Assembly: GCF_000204055.1 (NCBI RefSeq)
Contig: NW_006768802.1
Span: forward strand, 254,876 to 318,875
Origin: Melampsora larici-populina 98AG31
Taxonomy: Eukaryota > Basidiomycota > Pucciniomycetes > Pucciniales > Melampsoraceae
DNA: 64,000 bases
Direction: 5' to 3'
In this document: one piece after another, positions 42,250-54,947 of the stretch
Layout of the letters: each line of letters starts with the position of its first letter
Numbering within the stretch: the first letter of the stretch is position 1
The notes under the pieces: generated by a model
What the model was told of the DNA's origin: nothing
Database searches by the model: none
Seen by the model: only the letters and a program-made list of their open reading frames with translations
Translations under genes and position numbers: made by a program

Positions 42250-42493
42250 ATCGATCAGAACTTGCAATTATACTCTTTTCAATAATTCCTAGATCCATTA
42301 CATGTTGAGTGGTTACTCAAAGAACAATGATTGTTTGGTTTTCTAGGATCATCCTTGTACAGAGCTTTCATAAAATATCAAATTTTTAACTCGGTTTTGA
42401 TTACTTTGATCACTGAAATATTTAAATCTAAACCGAATTTGACTCTGATGTAAAAATATAACCTCAATGACCAATATGAAAGAGAGTTTATAA

Positions 42494-42895
42494 AATTTGA
42501 GCCGGGTTCCGGTCGTGATTCTTTGGTACCCCGCAAACCAAATTTCAACAAAAGCAGGGTAAATTTGTGGTGTAGTGCTGACATGTATTGGGAAGGGTGG
42601 TGAAAAAAAAGAGTTTGTTTCCATCTTGGAGAGGTTCTGAGCTGTTCTGAGTATGCCTCATGAGCGAATCCTGAATATTCATCTTGGAGACTGAGCCCAA
42701 AGAATGCTCATCCAAGAAGACAATGAGCATTCTCCAGCAACACCAAGAAAAATCTGAGCAAAACAGCCTGATTGCCTGAACACTACCAAACTCATGAATT
42801 GAATGATTCTGAAACAAAATGAATCTTTTTTGGAGTTTTCAGGAAAGTCTACAACGCTCACATAGTTGTGAGCATCGATTTTGGCCCCTGTGAAT
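42494..42895. mobile_element. Short B-type repeat copy at the outer edge of the right arm
   Basis: Begins AATTTGAGCCGGGTTCCGG exactly where the inverted duplication stops, and ends TTTTGGCCCCTG at 42891. It matches 20027-20230 followed directly by 21502-21694, lacking the A-type element, with the junction CCCAAAGAATGCTC at about 42697. It is therefore the empty-site form of the repeat present inside both arms. Confidence 0.85.
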
Positions 42896-42898
42896 TCA

Positions 42899-43045
42899 GC
42901 GGCAATAGGCCGCAATGCGCTTGCACAGGAGTATACAGGCGGTTTGGGGCCGAGACTTGTGGTCGCGGTACCAGTACTCGACCCGAGTAGACGGAGCTTC
43001 ATTGAGCCCGCAGGTGAAGGTTTTGGTACCGTGAGGGTACATTAA
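42899..43045 (+). pseudogene. C-terminal remnant of an unrecognised gene
   Basis: A 48-codon open stretch ending at TAA (43043-43045) reads GRNALAQEYTGGLGPRLVV, AVPVLDPSRRSFIEPAGEGF and GTVRVH. It is more GC-rich than its surroundings and reads like a true protein end. Its upstream part is cut by the B-type repeat. The MPH1 start codon follows 227 bp later. I cannot name the family. Confidence 0.4.
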
Positions 43046-43272
43046 CAGCAAGCGTGATTGATGAAAATGAGAAAAAGGTTGATCAACGATGAAAGTGGAT
43101 TATGAAATTAAATTGTAAAAGACTGATTACCATTCACTTCATCAGTCAAAAACCATTCTCATCATCAACATCATCAACAAATCGAAGGCTTCAATCAAGA
43201 CTACAATCAATATCAAATCCAAGAGAAAACTCAAAAAAGGATATCAAACTTAATTTATTCAGATCAAAAGCC

Positions 43273-46200
43273 ATGTCAGAATTCGATCAGTATCTAGAGG
43301 ATGATGACTTTGATATAGCTATCTTTGATGCTGCCCTTAATGCTGCCAAGAAATCATCGGCATCAAATCAAACTCAACAAAACTCTAGTCGAACGAACAA
43401 TCCGATTCCTAGACCAACTCAACGTGAAACTAATTCCAGTACTCAGACTCAAGTTAGATATAAACAACAGACTATCTTTGGAGCCACTCAGGTCCCCGAA
43501 AAACCAAAGCGAAGTAGTCAACAAACTTCAACCCGACGAGTAATTAATCCTACTCAAAATCCTATTGCTCAAACTCAACTTCTTCCTCGTGTCAAGGCAG
43601 TTAAGAAGTGGGATAGAGTTCAATCTATTCATTCACTCGCAAGAGTCATCAGTAATGGTAGAACCACATCAGCTCTCAACAAACGTAAAGCTAAAAGACC
43701 TTTTGATGAAGAAGATCAAGATGAAGGGATCTTATCAGATGATTCAGAGACTGAAAGATTTTTACAAGCTGCTCAACAAGTTGAAGATCAAGGTGCTGAG
43801 ATTCCTATGCATCTGTCATGTGATTCTGAAGAAATTAAAACTTGGATTTATAGTATCAACAAACCTAAACGTAAATATCAGTATGATATCGTTGCCAAGG
43901 CTCTCTTCAACAACTGTCTGGTAAGTCTTCCAACCGGCTTGGGGAAGACGTTTATTGCTGCGGTCGTCATGCTTAAGTGCGCGAAACTCAACCCACTCGT
44001 CTCCTTTCTTTAACATGACTGGCGTGAAGATCTTTTGAATCTGATTCGATACTGACGTCTTGATTTCTTTGGCATTACTATCACAGCTTTTATCGATGGT
44101 ATCCTCAAGGCAAGATCTTATTTCTTGCACCTACCAAACCACTTGTACAACAGCAGGTCAGTTTGATGATCTATCAACAAGCTGTTTCCAAAACGGATAT
44201 TCGAAATTGATAGGAATCAACATCCACAAACCCCACAGATCGAGGCTTGTCATTCTATCGCAGGTATACCATCACGAGACTGTCTCACCCTCACTGGTTC
44301 AGTTGCCCCAGCAAAACGAGCCAAAGTTTGGGATCACAAACGCGTTATCTTTTCAACTCCTCAGACTGTAATGAACGATCTTACTAAAGGACTCTTGAAA
44401 CCTCAAGATGTAATCTGTGTAGTAGTAGACGAAGCTCATCGGGCAACTGGAGCATACGCATATTGTGTGGTGATCAAATCTCTCATGAGATTCAACCCTC
44501 ACTTTCGAGTTCTCGCTCTGACTGCTACCCCTGGAAGTGATCCTGAGCGAGTTCAAGAAGTCATTGATAATCTTCATGTGAGCATGATTTTGATTCATCT
44601 CTTCTCTTGTTGACAAACCTAAAGATAAACCAACTCATCTAACATTCTTTCATCAGATCGGTCACATTGAAGTACGTACGGAAGAATCAATGGATATTAA
44701 GCCTTACACCAAGCATAAGGAAATCGTCCTCGAAGTCATTGCAGTCACACCTGAGCTTGCATCAATTCGAGACAAATGGGCGACCCTCATGCAACCGTTC
44801 ATCAAACAATGTGATGCCCTTTTCCGTGGTTCTAAAGATCCTACTCTTATACATCCTTACAGTGTCACCTCCGCCGTTAATCAACTCCCAAAGGAGAGAG
44901 GATATCTGAGACCCAACTTATCACTCCTTGGAAAGATGGCATACGTGATGGCGAAACTTTTGGAGTATTCTATTCCGATAGCACACGAGAAGATGGCCGA
45001 ACTTAAACATGAGCCATCTAAGGCTGCCAAGGGATTATGTAGTTTGGTTGGCTATAAGTCACTGTTATATGATATTGAGGAAATGATGAGATTCCCAACT
45101 TTCTCACCTCATCCAAAGATGGACAAGATGAAAGCTTTGATCATCGAATTCTTTATTGGAGTCTCTGAACGACAAAAAGGACAGAATAAAGATAAACAAG
45201 GCACTAGTCGATTGATGGTGTTTTGTAATTTTAGGGATGTGGTGACTGATATTGTAGATTATTTGAATATGGAACAACCTTTGATAAAAGCTTCGGCTTT
45301 TATTGGTCAAGGTACTGATACTAAAGGAAATCGGGGTATGACACAGAAGCAACAGGCTGAGGTGATCAGAAAATTCAAAGCGGATGAATTTAATGTGCTT
45401 GTAGCCACTTCGATTGGTGAAGAAGGCTTAGATATCGGTGCCTTGGATTGTATTATATGTTATGAGGCTCAAAAGAGTCCGTTGAGGATGGTAAGTCACA
45501 TTTCTTCGTCTCAACACCGATCTTCTTCTCGAAATTGACCCACTGGCCTTTTTGTTTTTTAATTCCTGAAACAAAGCTGCAACGATTAGGGCGTACAGGT
45601 AGAAATGAGGATGGTAAAGTGATTGTTCTTATGTCACAAGGCCGAGAGGAGCTCAACTGGGAAAAAGCTAAAGATCAATATCAACACGTTCAAAACGCAT
45701 TATTATCAAAGACAGTCTTAGAGCTCTTTGATGACTGTGAAAGACTTATACCTGAAGGCGTACGACCGGTGCCAGTTGACAAGGAGCTTGACGTTCAACC
45801 TTACATTGCTGAAGAAGTGGAGCTTGAGAAAGTCATCGTTTCGAAGGATAAACCTGCACGGAAGAAAAGGCCGGGAATCGAAGATCTTCCACCAGGCGCT
45901 AGACTTGGATTCGTTACTGGTCAAGACTTTCAACCGATTGCAAAATCGATTGTAGATCGGGCTCAGGCCGCATTATTGGATAAAGAACAAACTGAGGTTT
46001 TGAAAAGTCAATGGTGTCGTAGCGTTGATCCTGATTGTGTTCCTCGACCGATCGATGTTGATCAAATGTCGATTCGGTATCACCCTACGACCACTAAACT
46101 TGGTAAGAAGCTCAATTCCGCTAGCGATCTTGGTGGACCTCGGTCTAGAAAGTTTTCTACGGTGATCGATGGTATGAAGGATCTCGCTCATGATGAGGAC

Positions 46201-48273
46201 GTATATCATAACTGGAAGACGACCATGACAAATGCTTTTGATGAGAACCATGTGATTTGGTGGCCGGATGAGCTGAAAGGTTCAGGTGCAAAGAGGCCAT
46301 TCCGACACTGTCGTGGAACGGGTGAAGTGGTACGAAGGACGTGGAATAAATTTCAATTCAAAGAGGGCGAAAGTGGTAACCTACCTTCGCAGATTGAAGT
46401 CATGAGCTCCAATCTTAGTCAAATTGGAACCGCAAGTGACGCAGTCCAATTCCCCGAAGGATTGATCGGCTCTCCCGATCTTGCTCATAAGCGCCATCGG
46501 CTCGATTCTGACTTGGACGATGATTTACCTGATTTGAATGAGATATTAGAAGACCCTAATGCTCCACCCAAGTCTGATTCGTCAAGTGACGTCGTGCTAC
46601 GGGAATTGCAACCGACCCCTAACAAACGCTCTGTTCACCAGAGGAGCCCGTCTCTTACAATACTCTCTCCCAAGCATAATTCATCCTATTCGGCTCTCGA
46701 GTTGGAACTCCACAACGAGGGTGTCTTAAGACACTGGTCTCCCGATCCAGTGGTCTCTATGAGCCGACCATCTGACGACCCACTTGAGATCGACCACGAA
46801 ATGGATCATCATGAGCCTATCCAACTTGATTGTGCTTCTGTATCTCATACTCGCACACCGGCTCATGAACCTGTATCAACGAAAAGGCCGCCTGTATCAC
46901 CTTCCCCAGTACCGGTCAAGCCGATCTCACAACGAGCGCCTATACGAGTATCAGAAGATGAATTTGACATGTCATCAGACTGGGATCCCTCGGCACTAGC
47001 AGAATTAGATGAGATCGAACAGTTACATACAGTACAACCTATGAACCCTCCTGCTATACCTTTCAAACCGAATCCATCCGCTACCAATCTACCACCTAAA
47101 ACCCCAATGGGTACGACGAAAGTGGCCTTGGGACAAAAGATGAAACCGATCAGGTTGATAGATGAAGATGAAGATATGTCACCATTAGTGGTCCGAACCA
47201 AGCAACGAACACATCGACCTGCTCTCACAAGTTTGAATAAGTTTGAGAATGCTGATTCGATTTCTACAACTCAATCTACATCAAGATTGGATCCAAGTAC
47301 AAACTCGGTATCAGGAGAGAAGAATGGAATACTTTGTGAAGATAGTGAGGAAGAACAGAATCATCAAGATGATCCGGATGTTCAATTTTTGGGACCGGAA
47401 TTGACACAGATGCCAAGATTAGCATCTAGGAAGTTGAGAAAGATGACAGAGGCTGAGAGTAAGAATAGGGTGATTGTTGAAGATAGTGAGGAAGAAGAAG
47501 AAGGATGTCATGAAAGAAGAAGAGCAATAAGTCATCACACTCGATTTTTGTCGCCGGATGGAGTTGAGAAGGGTGCGGTTGAGAAGAGATCTAAGAAAGG
47601 TAAAGAAAAATCTGTAGAAGATGAAGATGAAGAGATTGACTCACGGAAGAAAAAGAGCGAGAAGTCTAAGGGAGTCATGAAAGGTAAAAAACGTGGACAT
47701 GATTGGGCTTATAATAATGCATTGTAAGCGATCTTCTAGCTTATACCTGTGACTTGTATTGCCGAGAATACTAATAATCAGATCAACTTTTTCTTAAACG
47801 TGACGAATTTGACTAGGTTTGATCTTGAAGCGTCTCAATCTGATCATTCATGTACATCAGGTGAAGGTAAAAGGAAAGGTAAAGGTAAAAGAAAGAAAAC
47901 CAAAAGAGAATCATCATCAGAAGGTGAAATCCCATCAGAGAATTCGATTGATCGAGATTTCTTAGTAGATCATTTATCATCTAATCAAAAAGGAGATAAA
48001 TCAATGACATCGTTTTATAGAGCAAGTATTATGTCACAACATCCGATTGCATTATCTAAATTTGAATCTAAACCTAATCAATTTAATGGAAAATATAAAT
48101 GGAACACACCTGGAAAACTTACATCTAAAACTCATCAACGTCCTTCAAAGGTAGTGATGGATACACCTGGAGCTAAGAAAGAAGATGATCATTGGAGTTA
48201 TGATTCGTTTTGTGTAGCTGATGAAGATACAGTTGAATATGAAGAAGGAGCTGATCGAACTAGTGAGTTATGA
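43273..48273 (+). CDS. MPH1: Mph1/FANCM-type ATP-dependent DNA helicase
   Basis: Mph1 (FANCM, Fml1) is an SF2 3'-5' DNA helicase that dissociates D-loops and remodels stalled forks. Exons 43273-43976, 44087-44156, 44239-44577, 44657-45490, 45577-47723 and 47817-48273 join in frame to 1,516 residues. Motif I LPTGLGKT is at about 219-226, [12 protein letters not shown] follows, DEAH is at about 322-325, LTATPG near 352, [12 protein letters not shown] near 621 and QRLGRTGR at about 651-658. The start at 43273 gives [14 protein letters not shown], the usual acidic opening of Mph1; an in-frame ATG at 43102 would add 57 residues. The region after about 700 is disordered and acidic, with several SDSEEE-like tracts and a Lys-rich stretch. 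It is longer than in most fungi. The last intron was accepted because the frame continues NNAL-FDLEASQ. Intact. Confidence 0.93.
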
Positions 48274-49865
48274 TTTAGTGAACCTTTAATAACTTTTTAA
48301 ATATGTATATCTGTCGTCTTTTGTATCCTTTTTTTTGTGGTGGGTTCTTTGGTTTTTGTAATGTTTATACTTGGCTTGGAATTCAAGGACTTCAGATCAT
48401 TTGTTTGTTTTAGAATTTTTTCTAAATATTGATACAAGGTTTTTTTGTTCACTGGGATTGAAGATTAGTGATAAGAACTGATAAGTAAAATACATATGTA
48501 GAAATCCAATATAAAGTTTGTATCTTTCTTCAGGGATTCGCAAGCTGGTCTTGAAGAGTTCTTTTTGTTAAAAGAAATCGTGTTTTATTTGTGCGATGTA
48601 GTTGTTTGTAGTTTGAATTCTATTGAAAAGAATTGAAGTTATTTGTTTAAAAAGTGGCCGTTTTTTACATTTTTAATGATACAATATTTGATTAAAGAAA
48701 TGTCGTACAAGATAGAGACTCTAATCAATTTTTTCCAAATATTTGATTTGATGATTGACTTTTCATCAAAAGTAGCTTTCATATTTCTAAAACCTCTTCA
48801 AAAGCATCTTAAAATTAATGTATTTCCGTTGATGTCATTCCAACTTCCTCGTCAATTTGCTTAAGCTTTCATTAGCGTAACACAAGCTCCATCATATGGG
48901 AGGGGATGGGGAACTTATGCCACCTACTTGAAATATGATTGTACTCCATAATGATACCTCAATTACTTCGGTCTTTGGTACTTATACATCGAAATGAACA
49001 ACAGATGCTTTTGTAAAAAAACTTGGTTTCTCTTCGTCACCCACAATTGCCGGTGTGGTGGTCATTTAGAGAAGAGCCATGAAGCAATGTGAATTATATG
49101 TTTCTCTCACCATCAGCCGGGCTTGACAGACCCTGGACTCCTAGGGGCATCTATTCACGAATAGGTGACACTCAGATATGGTAAGTTCAAGATATACGGG
49201 CCCAAGATTGGTGGGCTGAATATTCCAAGAGAAGAATTATCGATAACACGGGGACAGGGTATAACAGTTGGACTTCTTTCATGAGGTGTGGAGAATAGTC
49301 TCGATATATCCCATTACAATCTCATCGCAACAGAGAAGAGATTTGTATCTGAGAGCATATACTTTGTTGTCTAGTAGTACTAGTAGAACGTAACTTGCAA
49401 AACAAAGGGGAAGATAATCCTAATATCATAGATTCATGTTCACTATTCTCGTCATATTCTTAATCACCTTGTGACTTCAACCCCACCTTGGAAGATCAGG
49501 AACACATCCACCAAACGATAAATATCTATTTTAACCCTCTAGCTAAATATGATGGAAAGTCACTATACATTTCAGAGAACACTTAATCACGGCCTTTTCA
49601 CCACGTTACTTTTGCCTTTCGTTGAATCTCAGGAGTCCTTTGAGCTTTTGAGGCTGCTTCGCTTTAGAAGATTAATTGCTGAGGAATAATGATGAGTTGC
49701 GCGGGTATATAAGCTTCAATGATCAAAGAAATTCAAGGGGTGGAAATTCCTTCGCGTCTTTGAACTCGCGCCTCATCGAACGATCTACAAGAAAAAATCA
49801 CCTTACCACATCATCAATCACTATAGTCATTTCCTTTCAGCTTCATCTTCCAATCGCGATATATC
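48274..49865. other. Intergenic, no gene supported
   Basis: A/T-rich downstream flank of MPH1, then about 1 kb of unremarkable sequence. Short open frames here lack recognisable features. Confidence 0.5.
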
Positions 49866-51033
49866 ATGCCTTGCCATACCAATCGTCCTAAGCCCACCCT
49901 CACAGCATCTTTCGCCTTCAATGACTTACTTGACTTGATTGATAACAACATCGAGACTTTTGACATGCCAGATGGAAACTCCTCACCTACCAATGCCGTA
50001 GTTTCGCTTGCTTTCCCATCTGACGATGACCTCACGCCACCCACTATCACCTTTACCAATGCCTTTACCCCACTTGCGACTTCATCCTCGCTGAGCGAAG
50101 ATTCCGCGTCACAAACCCCTTCTGAATTGACAACCACACCGGCTCCACTGCCGTCGTCGACTTACACCATCCCAACATCAACAGCTCCTTTACCGACCGC
50201 TACCTCAACAGACTATTTCTCATCGAGCCCATCTTCGACTTCAAGTGCAACAGAAAACAGTATTCCCACATCTACCTCTCCGCCTGCCCCACTTGCGACT
50301 GCTGACTCACAGGTTTCACCGCCCCCTGATCAATCAATGTATGTTCAATTCTACCTGTTTCAAAGAGTTTGAAAAGACACTGACCCACGATTTTTTTTTC
50401 TGTTCTAGAGACGAATCTACACCTGCAATCAAAATTGTTGGCATCATCTTCGCAATCGCTGGAGCTTTCATTTTAATCGCATTTATCATAAGATCAATCA
50501 TCAGATACAAACGAAAAAGAAAATCAAAAATAAACGATTTAGAACAACTTCCTAGTCAAAACTCATTAAATTCATCATCGAAAACTGCAAAATCCTCTAT
50601 TAGTTCAAGGAATCAAGATAAACTTAAGAATCAAATTTCATATCCCATCACAATCCCTGAAAATTCATTTCATCCATTCACTCCTCGTCCTTTACCAGCT
50701 GGGCTGCCCCCTCGACGTATGATTCCGGTTTCTAAACCTCTGAGGATGACACAAGGTCGCAGAGGTATAGGTTCACTTACACCTTCATCTTCAGCTCTCA
50801 CGCAGATGCCTACTCCCCGATTACCTCGAGCTCCAAAATCAATACGTACTATCTATCCACCGCGTGGCCGTACCAACCTTAACTCTAGTGGAAGTAGCTC
50901 TGATTCAATGTTAAGTTATCCTACTACAATTGAGAGCAAAGTTGATCCGGAGGGAGTAGCTCAAGTCAATGCACCTATACGTCTTTGGCCTATTACTGAA
51001 TCGTCAAAGCGTACACGACTTGTTAAAAAATGA
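49866..51033 (+). CDS. Single-pass membrane protein with Ser/Thr/Pro-rich ectodomain
   Basis: Exons 49866-50338 and 50409-51033 splice in frame to 365 residues. The first about 157 residues are very rich in Ser, Thr, Pro and Ala (TTTPAPLPSSTYTIPTSTAP and similar), as in O-glycosylated cell-surface proteins. One strong membrane segment follows at about 167-187 (VGIIFAIAGAFILIAFIIR) with a basic stop-transfer KRKRK. The C-terminal half is Ser/Arg/Pro-rich and probably cytoplasmic (LPAGLPPRRMIPVSKP, MLSYPTTIES). There is no N-terminal signal peptide, so insertion would rely on the internal segment. The layout recalls fungal wall-stress sensor or mucin-like proteins, but no Cys-rich WSC domain is present. 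Function unknown. A related gene lies at 53382-54344. Confidence 0.72.
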
Positions 51034-53381
51034 TCTCAAAGTGAACTTCATCATATCCTAAGTTATATCATGCCCCTTTTTGTTTGTATCCTTTAAGAAG
51101 TTTCTTTCTACTATATTCGTTCTTCGTGTTTCTGTTATATTTTTTTGTTGATAATCTTTCTTTTGTGATTCTCTATCAAAAGTGGGCTGTAGCCTGCTCA
51201 AGCAATAGTATGTATCGTTTTGTAATTAGAAAGTTCTTGATAATTATTCGCAACATGTTAATTTATACGATCGTTGGTATATGCATTCAAACAAATAGAC
51301 GTTCTCGCAAGAAAATGTCGGAGTCAAGATCATTCGGACTTCAAACTTTTCTATTGAGAGATAAGAGCCCCGTAGAAGGTCAGAGCATCCTCTGAAAGAC
51401 AAAAAAGTCTAATCAAGCTCAGCAGTAAAGGACGTGAGTAGACTTGAGTTCCGTCACCAAGTATCAAAATCAATGGTCTAGCTTAACACCAGCGCATCGT
51501 CGCGGGGAACAGCGGGGTGCGGTAGACTCCAAGGGACGCCCGCCGCTTACAGGGACTATTTCAGTCGAGTGTACTAGAGAGCATGGACTGATCAGAGTAA
51601 AACTCGTCTCTGTTCGGCGCATCGTAGTTCCAGAAAAAAAACATCTATGTATAGGGGCAATCCATTGCCCAAGTTGCCCAAGATGTCAAGATTCGTAATG
51701 CCTTCATGACATCGTCTATGGGCCGGAATTGTAAGATTGCGATCTCAAGAGCATTGCCAGCGTGGATTCGTGAACGTCACATTTTCTTAAGTTTCCTGTG
51801 GAGCTTGACTATATACACCCAATTTATGATGGTATCCATAGTACTACAAATGTGGTCGGTCTCGCAAACAATTTTAAATATGGTGGTAGACCATCAATCT
51901 GAGCCTTTTGGTCGTTTGATCTCTTACAACCTGCCGAACAGAGTGCGCAGCGGCCAGCTCAAGGCTCATCACACCTTGCTTAATTTGCAATTGCCTTTGA
52001 TATCGGCTCAAATCCACCTAATGGTGTCCCAGCCTTGAATGTAACCTTGAGCCCAGCGTATTCTGCTTTAGATAGGGTTGGATTCAACGCTTGAGTACTT
52101 TGAGTTGCGTTTGGTGAATCCAATAAATAAATATAGCTCCGTCTGGCCAGTGAAGGGCAGCACTTCAAACTCATCATCATCAGCTTAGCACTTCATTCAT
52201 AAGCCCACTCAGGAGCCACCTTCGGCGCGTCAAGGATACTTTCAAGCTCTTTGGCTGAACAACACTAGTTGAGTCGAGCCTTCATACCCGCTCAATCATT
52301 GTTGAGTGCCGTCACTTTTAAGGATCGCGGTTCTTGCTTTAGTCACCTAATCTCGAGCTTTCACTTTTCGAACAAATGTAAAAGCAGTCAAAAGTTGCAA
52401 ATTCATTTCTGTCAATAAGGACCAGGCGCAGATTCGAGCGATTCGTTACTATTTGAAGTACATTAGAGTGGTTTTTGGCTTTGGTATCAGCAGGAAGGTT
52501 AAACTATAGGACGAGTGACAGCCTTGTGGATGTCACTCAGTCACCTATCTAATCCCATGCCTGGTGTTTGAGATACCTCGATGACATGCCGATGATTGAA
52601 ACTTCATCCTGGCTGCCCGATTTCACCTGCCCCCTTCTACAAATCCTCTTTTACATATTTCAAGTGGGCAAACCCATAGCTATCATTCGTGTCATCTGGG
52701 TGAAAGGCACCTTGAAAGCCTCGATTAAAGTGCAGATGAGCACTTGAATCCAGTGATGTGCACTCTAAACCAGTCTCCAAATAGAAAATAGACTGGTTTT
52801 TGACGTCCTGCGCAGTTTTCTCATCACGAGATAACAGAAATAGCGATAGCAGAAAAAGGAATAGAAAAGCACCTTCCTATTCCTTCACTAACAAAAGGAC
52901 TGGCTGCGTAAAAGCCCCCAATGCTGCGTTTGCCCGCGTCATCGGCTGTGTAGATGACGTCGAGCCTCACTGAAACTATAGGAGGCTCGACGTTTTAAAA
53001 CGAATGTTAAAGTTGATCGGACTGTGCACGACGTCTAAAAGTGGTCCTTTGTCTACTTTGCAAGCGAAAACGTGAAAAATCTGGTAAAACGAGTACCATA
53101 TCGACAAAATAGTAATAACGAATCGCTCGAATCTGCGCCTTCTCTCTAATATCCCCTCAAGAATTTTTACTATCCTGCTTTCTCGCTGCTTGATACCTTG
53201 AGCTGATTCAAGGTAGAAGAGATGGGCTAAGGACAACCTCAAAACGTATATGATAAGCTTGAAGCTTGAACTCATTCTTCATCTACGCACATCATCTCTG
53301 ATAAAACCGCGCCCACTCTTCAAATCTTAAAAAACGCTATACCTCTCAACTCAAAAGCTTTTTAAGCATAGAATTATCAAA
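51034..53381. other. Intergenic, no gene supported
   Basis: About 2.3 kb between the two membrane-protein genes. Several open frames of 80-110 codons occur, but none shows a domain, intron pattern or composition supporting a gene. No element ends were recognised. Confidence 0.45.
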
Positions 53382-54344
53382 ATGACCACTTTCATCCCTT
53401 ACGAAAGCGCCGTTCCAAATACCTCAAACAGTTCCTTCAGCGAGATACCCGTCGGCGATAGGGACCCTCATACCTCCACAACTGTTACTCCTGAAAATTC
53501 AATCCCACATAACCTTCAAGGAATCAACAATGACAAAGCGTCAGCCAAGATTCCAACCAAAACTTTGCCCACGCACATCCCCCAACTCATCAACACTTCG
53601 CCAAACCAGAATAGATAACTCTTCAGCTGAAGTTCTTGCGGAAGCGCCACAACTAGCACATACATCTGAAGTTGAACCGTCGATAATTTCAAACTTTACA
53701 GAAAAACCACATTCTTCTGACACTTTGGATTCATCCTCTATCATTAACAAAACGGGATCTTTAAACTTGAACACGATTCCCCTACCATCAAATCCGACGA
53801 CTGTCACTCAAACACAGTAAGTCAATCTTCATCAGCTCAATCCTGTCATGAGCCAAAGAAATATTAACCTTCTTTTGATTGTTTTTGCCTTTCTAGGGAT
53901 TATACAAAAGAGTCACTCAAGATCCTAGGTTATATTACCCTCGCATTTGCCATCTTCTTTTTTATAGGATTAATTCCAATCATAAGAAAACATTTAAAAG
54001 AAAGAAAACAGAGAAAGTTAAGCGAAGTTGAATTTGATGAATTTCAACGTTCATTAGAACACTCTACAGATCCAGTTGAAATCAATAGAAATTATAGACT
54101 GAAGAAATACCCGATTCCAGCTATGAGAAGGTCTTCTAGTTCGATTATCTCTTATTCACGTCACCCTCGAGGTCTTATGATCCAAACTGATCCAATCGAT
54201 TTTTCGACTCCTCGTACTTCCTTGACTCGACCGCCTCCAGTTAGAAAACCAAATGTTCAACATCAAAGCTTTGTTTCTGATCTTAGTTATCCTACTACTA
54301 CATATAGTCTGAATCTACCGATAAGATATGAACCAACAGATTAA
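53382..54344 (+). pseudogene. Single-pass membrane protein related to 49866-51033, frame interrupted
   Basis: The 5' part (53382-53618) reads MTTFIPYESAVPNTSNSSFSE and is Ser/Thr-rich. The next part (about 53600-53818) continues in another frame (AEVLAEAPQLAHTSEVEPS). A GT-AG intron (53819-53897) then joins in frame to DYTKESLKILGYITLAFAIF, a membrane segment of about 21 residues, basic RKHLKERKQRK, and a Ser/Pro/Arg-rich tail with PPPVRKP and SDLSYPTTTYS, ending at 54344. The SYPTT motif, intron position before the membrane segment and overall layout match 49866-51033, so the two are probably diverged tandem relatives. I found no GT-AG intron that reconciles the first two parts, so either a frameshift or an unusual intron is present. 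Confidence 0.55.
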
Positions 54345-54947
54345 ATGAAGAATGTTTTTTTGATTTGCTGCAAAGAATGAGGAATATCCAAACTTGTAAA
54401 AAACTAAAATTTATCACACACCTTGAAATAACACCTTGATGATGTACTCGAGTGTAATGACCCATGAACCCATCTGATGACAAACACTTCATGCCTTTAC
54501 AGCCAATTTGACAATGATTGTTTTTTTGCAAGGCTTGTCATGGTGCTAAAGCTGAGTTTTGTCCTGACCAATTTTTTTTCTCTGAAAAATTGTAGAATGG
54601 AAAGACTACAAACCATGTAAAATAGCTTTTTGCTTGGTTTTGACCACTTTCTGCAACAAAAGTTGTCAATTATTCTCAGATTGGCTGTAATATTCTGCCC
54701 ACAATTGGGACAAGGTCATAACAATGTGTATCTATTGCAGAAACTCCTCATGATACTTATTTCTTGTTGGCCATATATCAGTGGGTAAAAAGCACACTGG
54801 TACGCCCTAGAGCAATAGTTCAGTCAAACTTGGGATATTCACTTGCGCATCACGAGCAAGAACTCTCAGCCACTTTAGCAGCCTATCATCCATTGGCTCA
54901 GTACAGCCAACCCTTGAACTAAGCATCTAGTATATATGCATATTATA
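54345..54947. other. Intergenic, no gene supported
   Basis: A/T-rich sequence between the membrane-protein gene and a nested mobile-element pair. Nothing recognisable. Confidence 0.45.

Larger units (their letters stand above)
29995..42493. repeat. Right arm of ~24-kb inverted duplication
   Basis: Reverse complement of 18519-26959 with two large insertions (30681-32351 and 32984-35469). Removing them leaves about 8.3 kb, matching the left arm apart from small indels. The outer limit at 42493 coincides with the start of a B-type repeat (AATTTGAGCCGGG). Confidence 0.95.

Noticed and set aside
51444..52038. Possible small genes at 51.4-52.0 kb
   Set aside because: Two short unrelated frames without domains, introns or codon-use support; brief thought of rDNA-like sequence was not supported by any recognised rRNA motif.
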